Origin: Hymenobacter glacialis
Lineage (GTDB): Bacteria; Bacteroidota; Bacteroidia; Cytophagales; Hymenobacteraceae
DNA length: 64,000 bases
Direction: 5' to 3'
Assembly: GCF_001816165.1 (NCBI RefSeq)
Contig: NZ_MDZC01000036.1
Coordinates: 1-64,000 of the forward strand
The notes beneath the pieces were generated by a model, which saw only the letters and a program-made list of their open reading frames with translations, made no database searches and was not told where the DNA came from. The first letter of the stretch is position 1; each line of letters starts with the position of its first letter. This document shows, piece after piece, positions 62,166-64,000 of this stretch. Both the position numbers and the translations under genes were made by a program.

Positions 62166-64000
62166 ATGAGCAACTTCTTCAACACCCGGCTCGAGTTTCT
62201 GCGCACGGTGGGCAGCACCCAGCGGGCCCAGCTGCTGGGCAAGGAGCTGGGCCTGTTTACCTACGGCGACCTGATTCAGCGCTACCCCTTCCGGTACCTT
62301 GACCGGACCCAAGTGTACCAGGTGGCCGACCTGCACGACGACCTGCCCTACGTGCAGGTGAAGGGCATGCTACGCAACAAGGAACTGATCGGTGAGGGCC
62401 CCAAGCAGCGCCTGACGGCCAAGGTAGGCGATGGCACCGGCGAGCTGGAGCTGGTCTGGTTTAAGGGTGTGAAGTGGGTGCAGCAATACACCAAAAACAA
62501 CCAAGAATACATCGTATTCGGCAAGCCGACGATGTTTAACGGGCGGCCGCAAATGGCGCACCCAGAGCTGGAAGAAGTGACCGAGGCCAAGCCCGGCCAG
62601 AGCTTCCTGCAGCCGGTGTACAACACCTCGGAAAAGCTCAAGAATTACCACCGCATCGATAGCAAGGCCATTATGCGAATGGTAGCTGAGCTGCTGAAGC
62701 TGGCGCAGTCGCACGTGGTGGAGTCGCTCTCGCCAGCCCTCATTGAGCAGTACGCGCTAATGAGCAAGCCCCAGGCCCTGCAGCAGATTCACTTCCCTCA
62801 GAGTCCGGAGCTGCTGGCCGCGGCCCAGTTTCGGCTCAAATTTGAGGAACTGTTTTACGTGCAGCTCAAGCTGCTGCGGCAGCGTGACCAGCGCAAGGTG
62901 ACCTTAGCGGGCCAGATTTTCAGTCAGGTGCCCACGCTGGTGGACTTCTATAAAAACCACCTCACGTTTGAACTCACCGGCGCACAAAAGCGCGTTATTC
63001 ACGACATCTACAAGGATTTTTGCACCGGCCAGCAGATGAATCGCTTGCTGCAGGGCGACGTGGGCTCGGGCAAAACCATTGTGGCCTTTATCGCCATGCT
63101 CATGGCCGCCGACAACGGCGCGCAAAGCTGCATCATGGCGCCCACCGAGATTCTGGCCGACCAGCACTACACCGGCCTGAAAGTATACGCCGATGCGTTG
63201 GGAATCAGCATTGGGAAGCTCACCGGCAGCACCCGCACTGCCCAGCGGCGCGTGCTGCACGAGGCCCTGCGCAACGGCACCATGCACATGCTGGTGGGCA
63301 CCCACGCCCTGCTCGAGGACGTGGTGCAGTTCCGGAACCTGGGCCTCACCATTATGGACGAGCAGCACCGCTTTGGGGTGGCGCAGCGCTCCAAGCTGTG
63401 GCAGAAAAACCCGCACATCATCCCGCACGTGCTGGTGATGACGGCCACGCCCATTCCGCGCACTTTGGCCATGACGCTCTACGGCGACCTCGACGTGAGC
63501 GTGATTGACGAGCTGCCCGCCGGCCGCAAACCCATTGTGACGGTGCACCGCTTCGACGCCAACCGCCTGAAAGTGTTTGAGTTTATCCGCGACCAGGTGA
63601 AAATCGGGCGGCAGGTGTACATCGTGTATCCGCTGATTGAAGAATCGGAAACGATGGACTATAAGGACTTAACCGATGGCTACGAGAGTGTGAGCCGAGC
63701 CTTCCCGGAGTTCCAAATTAGCATTGTGCACGGGCGCATGAAGGCCGAGGAGAAGGACTTCGAAATGCAACGCTTCATCAATCGGGAAACCCAGATAATG
63801 GTGGCTACCACCGTAATTGAGGTGGGCGTGAACGTACCCAATGCTTCCGTGATGGTGATTGAGAGCGCTGAGCGGTTCGGACTGAGCCAGCTACACCAGC
63901 TACGCGGCCGCGTAGGCCGGGGCGCCGACCAAAGCTACTGCATCCTCATGACTGGCTTCAAGCTGAGCAAGGACGCCCGCACCCGCCTCGAAACCATGGT
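62166..64000 (+). CDS. recG: ATP-dependent DNA helicase RecG (3' end outside window)
   Basis: ATG at 62166; about 611 residues are visible and the frame is open to the window end. The N-terminal wedge OB-domain covers about 60-160 (VKGMLRNKELIGEGPKQRL). Helicase motifs are present: Walker A LLQGDVGSGKTIVAFIAML near 295, GSGKT then MAPTEILADQH, the DEQH box in IMDEQHRFGVAQRSKL near 397, TATPIPRTLAMTLYGDLD near 425, VGVNVPNASVMVIESAERFGLSQLHQLRGRVGRG split over about 553-587. It drives fork reversal and branch migration at stalled replication forks. Closely follows gldD. Confidence 0.97.
   Translation, partial: MSNFFNTRLEFLRTVGSTQRAQLLGKELGLFTYGDLIQRYPFRYLDRTQVYQVADLHDDLPYVQVKGMLRNKELIGEGPKQRLTAKVGDGTGELELVWFKGVKWVQQYTKNNQEYIVFGKPTMFNGRPQMAHPELEEVTEAKPGQSFLQPVYNTSEKLKNYHRIDSKAIMRMVAELLKLAQSHVVESLSPALIEQYALMSKPQALQQIHFPQSPELLAAAQFRLKFEELFYVQLKLLRQRDQRKVTLAGQIFSQVPTLVDFYKNHLTFELTGAQKRVIHDIYKDFCTGQQMNRLLQGDVGSGKTIVAFIAMLMAADNGAQSCIMAPTEILADQHYTGLKVYADALGISIGKLTGSTRTAQRRVLHEALRNGTMHMLVGTHALLEDVVQFRNLGLTIMDEQHRFGVAQRSKLWQKNPHIIPHVLVMTATPIPRTLAMTLYGDLDVSVIDELPAGRKPIVTVHRFDANRLKVFEFIRDQVKIGRQVYIVYPLIEESETMDYKDLTDGYESVSRAFPEFQISIVHGRMKAEEKDFEMQRFINRETQIMVATTVIEVGVNVPNASVMVIESAERFGLSQLHQLRGRVGRGADQSYCILMTGFKLSKDARTRLETM

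Noticed and set aside
1..64000. CRISPR arrays, tRNA or rRNA genes, prophage or integron sites
   Set aside because: No regularly spaced direct repeats, no cloverleaf-like sequence and no phage structural or integrase genes were recognised on either strand.

Overview
The window looks like a chromosomal segment of a GC-rich Bacteroidota, most probably Hymenobacter or a close relative in the Cytophagales. The reasons are the paired SusC/SusD proteins, a FecI/FecR regulator pair, the gliding lipoproteins GldB and GldD, TTG-N20-TAnnTTTG promoters, a Bacteroidota-type 29-residue COX24-like ribosomal protein, and the overall protein style. No tRNA, rRNA, CRISPR array or prophage was seen.

Layout. 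1-1.1 kb: broken end of an IS4-type transposase. 1.1-6.6 kb: a very large secreted protein of unknown function (about 1812 residues once one frameshift is repaired). 7-18.8 kb: oxidoreductase, ECF sigma, FecR anti-sigma, SusC, SusD, a GH144-like endo-glucanase and a GH3 beta-glucosidase. This reads as a polysaccharide utilisation locus, best candidate substrate beta-1,2-glucan. 18.9-24.4 kb: OprO/P-type porin, fructose-1,6-bisphosphatase, fumarylacetoacetase-family hydrolase and Na+/sugar symporter. 24.6-34.7 kb: MG2/plug-domain surface protein, 7TM histidine kinase, FAD amine-oxidase-like enzyme, PrmA and an ABC exporter pair. 34.8-40.1 kb: small secreted protein, TpiA, TspO-like membrane protein and UvrA. 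40.2-42.6 kb: two related alpha/beta-hydrolase genes that both appear catalytically dead. 42.9-48.9 kb: helix-hairpin-helix protein, then a periplasmic PaoABC-type molybdenum aldehyde oxidoreductase operon with its MocA-like cofactor cytidylyltransferase. 49-55.3 kb: MFS exporter, a second ECF sigma with a small overlapping partner, endonuclease III, a glycosyltransferase and GldB. 55.4-64 kb: outer-membrane beta-barrel, RNase G, COX24-like small protein, TPR protein, HU, MutY, SSB, GldD and the start of RecG.

Two features run across the whole window. First, six genes carry exactly one missing base each while the reading frame on both sides stays well conserved; this looks more like consensus indel errors than gene decay, and affected genes are listed as frameshifted. 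Second, at least six copies of a REP-like palindrome (arms beginning GTCATGCTGAGC) lie between genes, one of them inside the aldehyde oxidoreductase operon, alongside single copies of three other palindrome types. The most unusual genes are the large secreted protein and the pair of inactive hydrolase paralogues.
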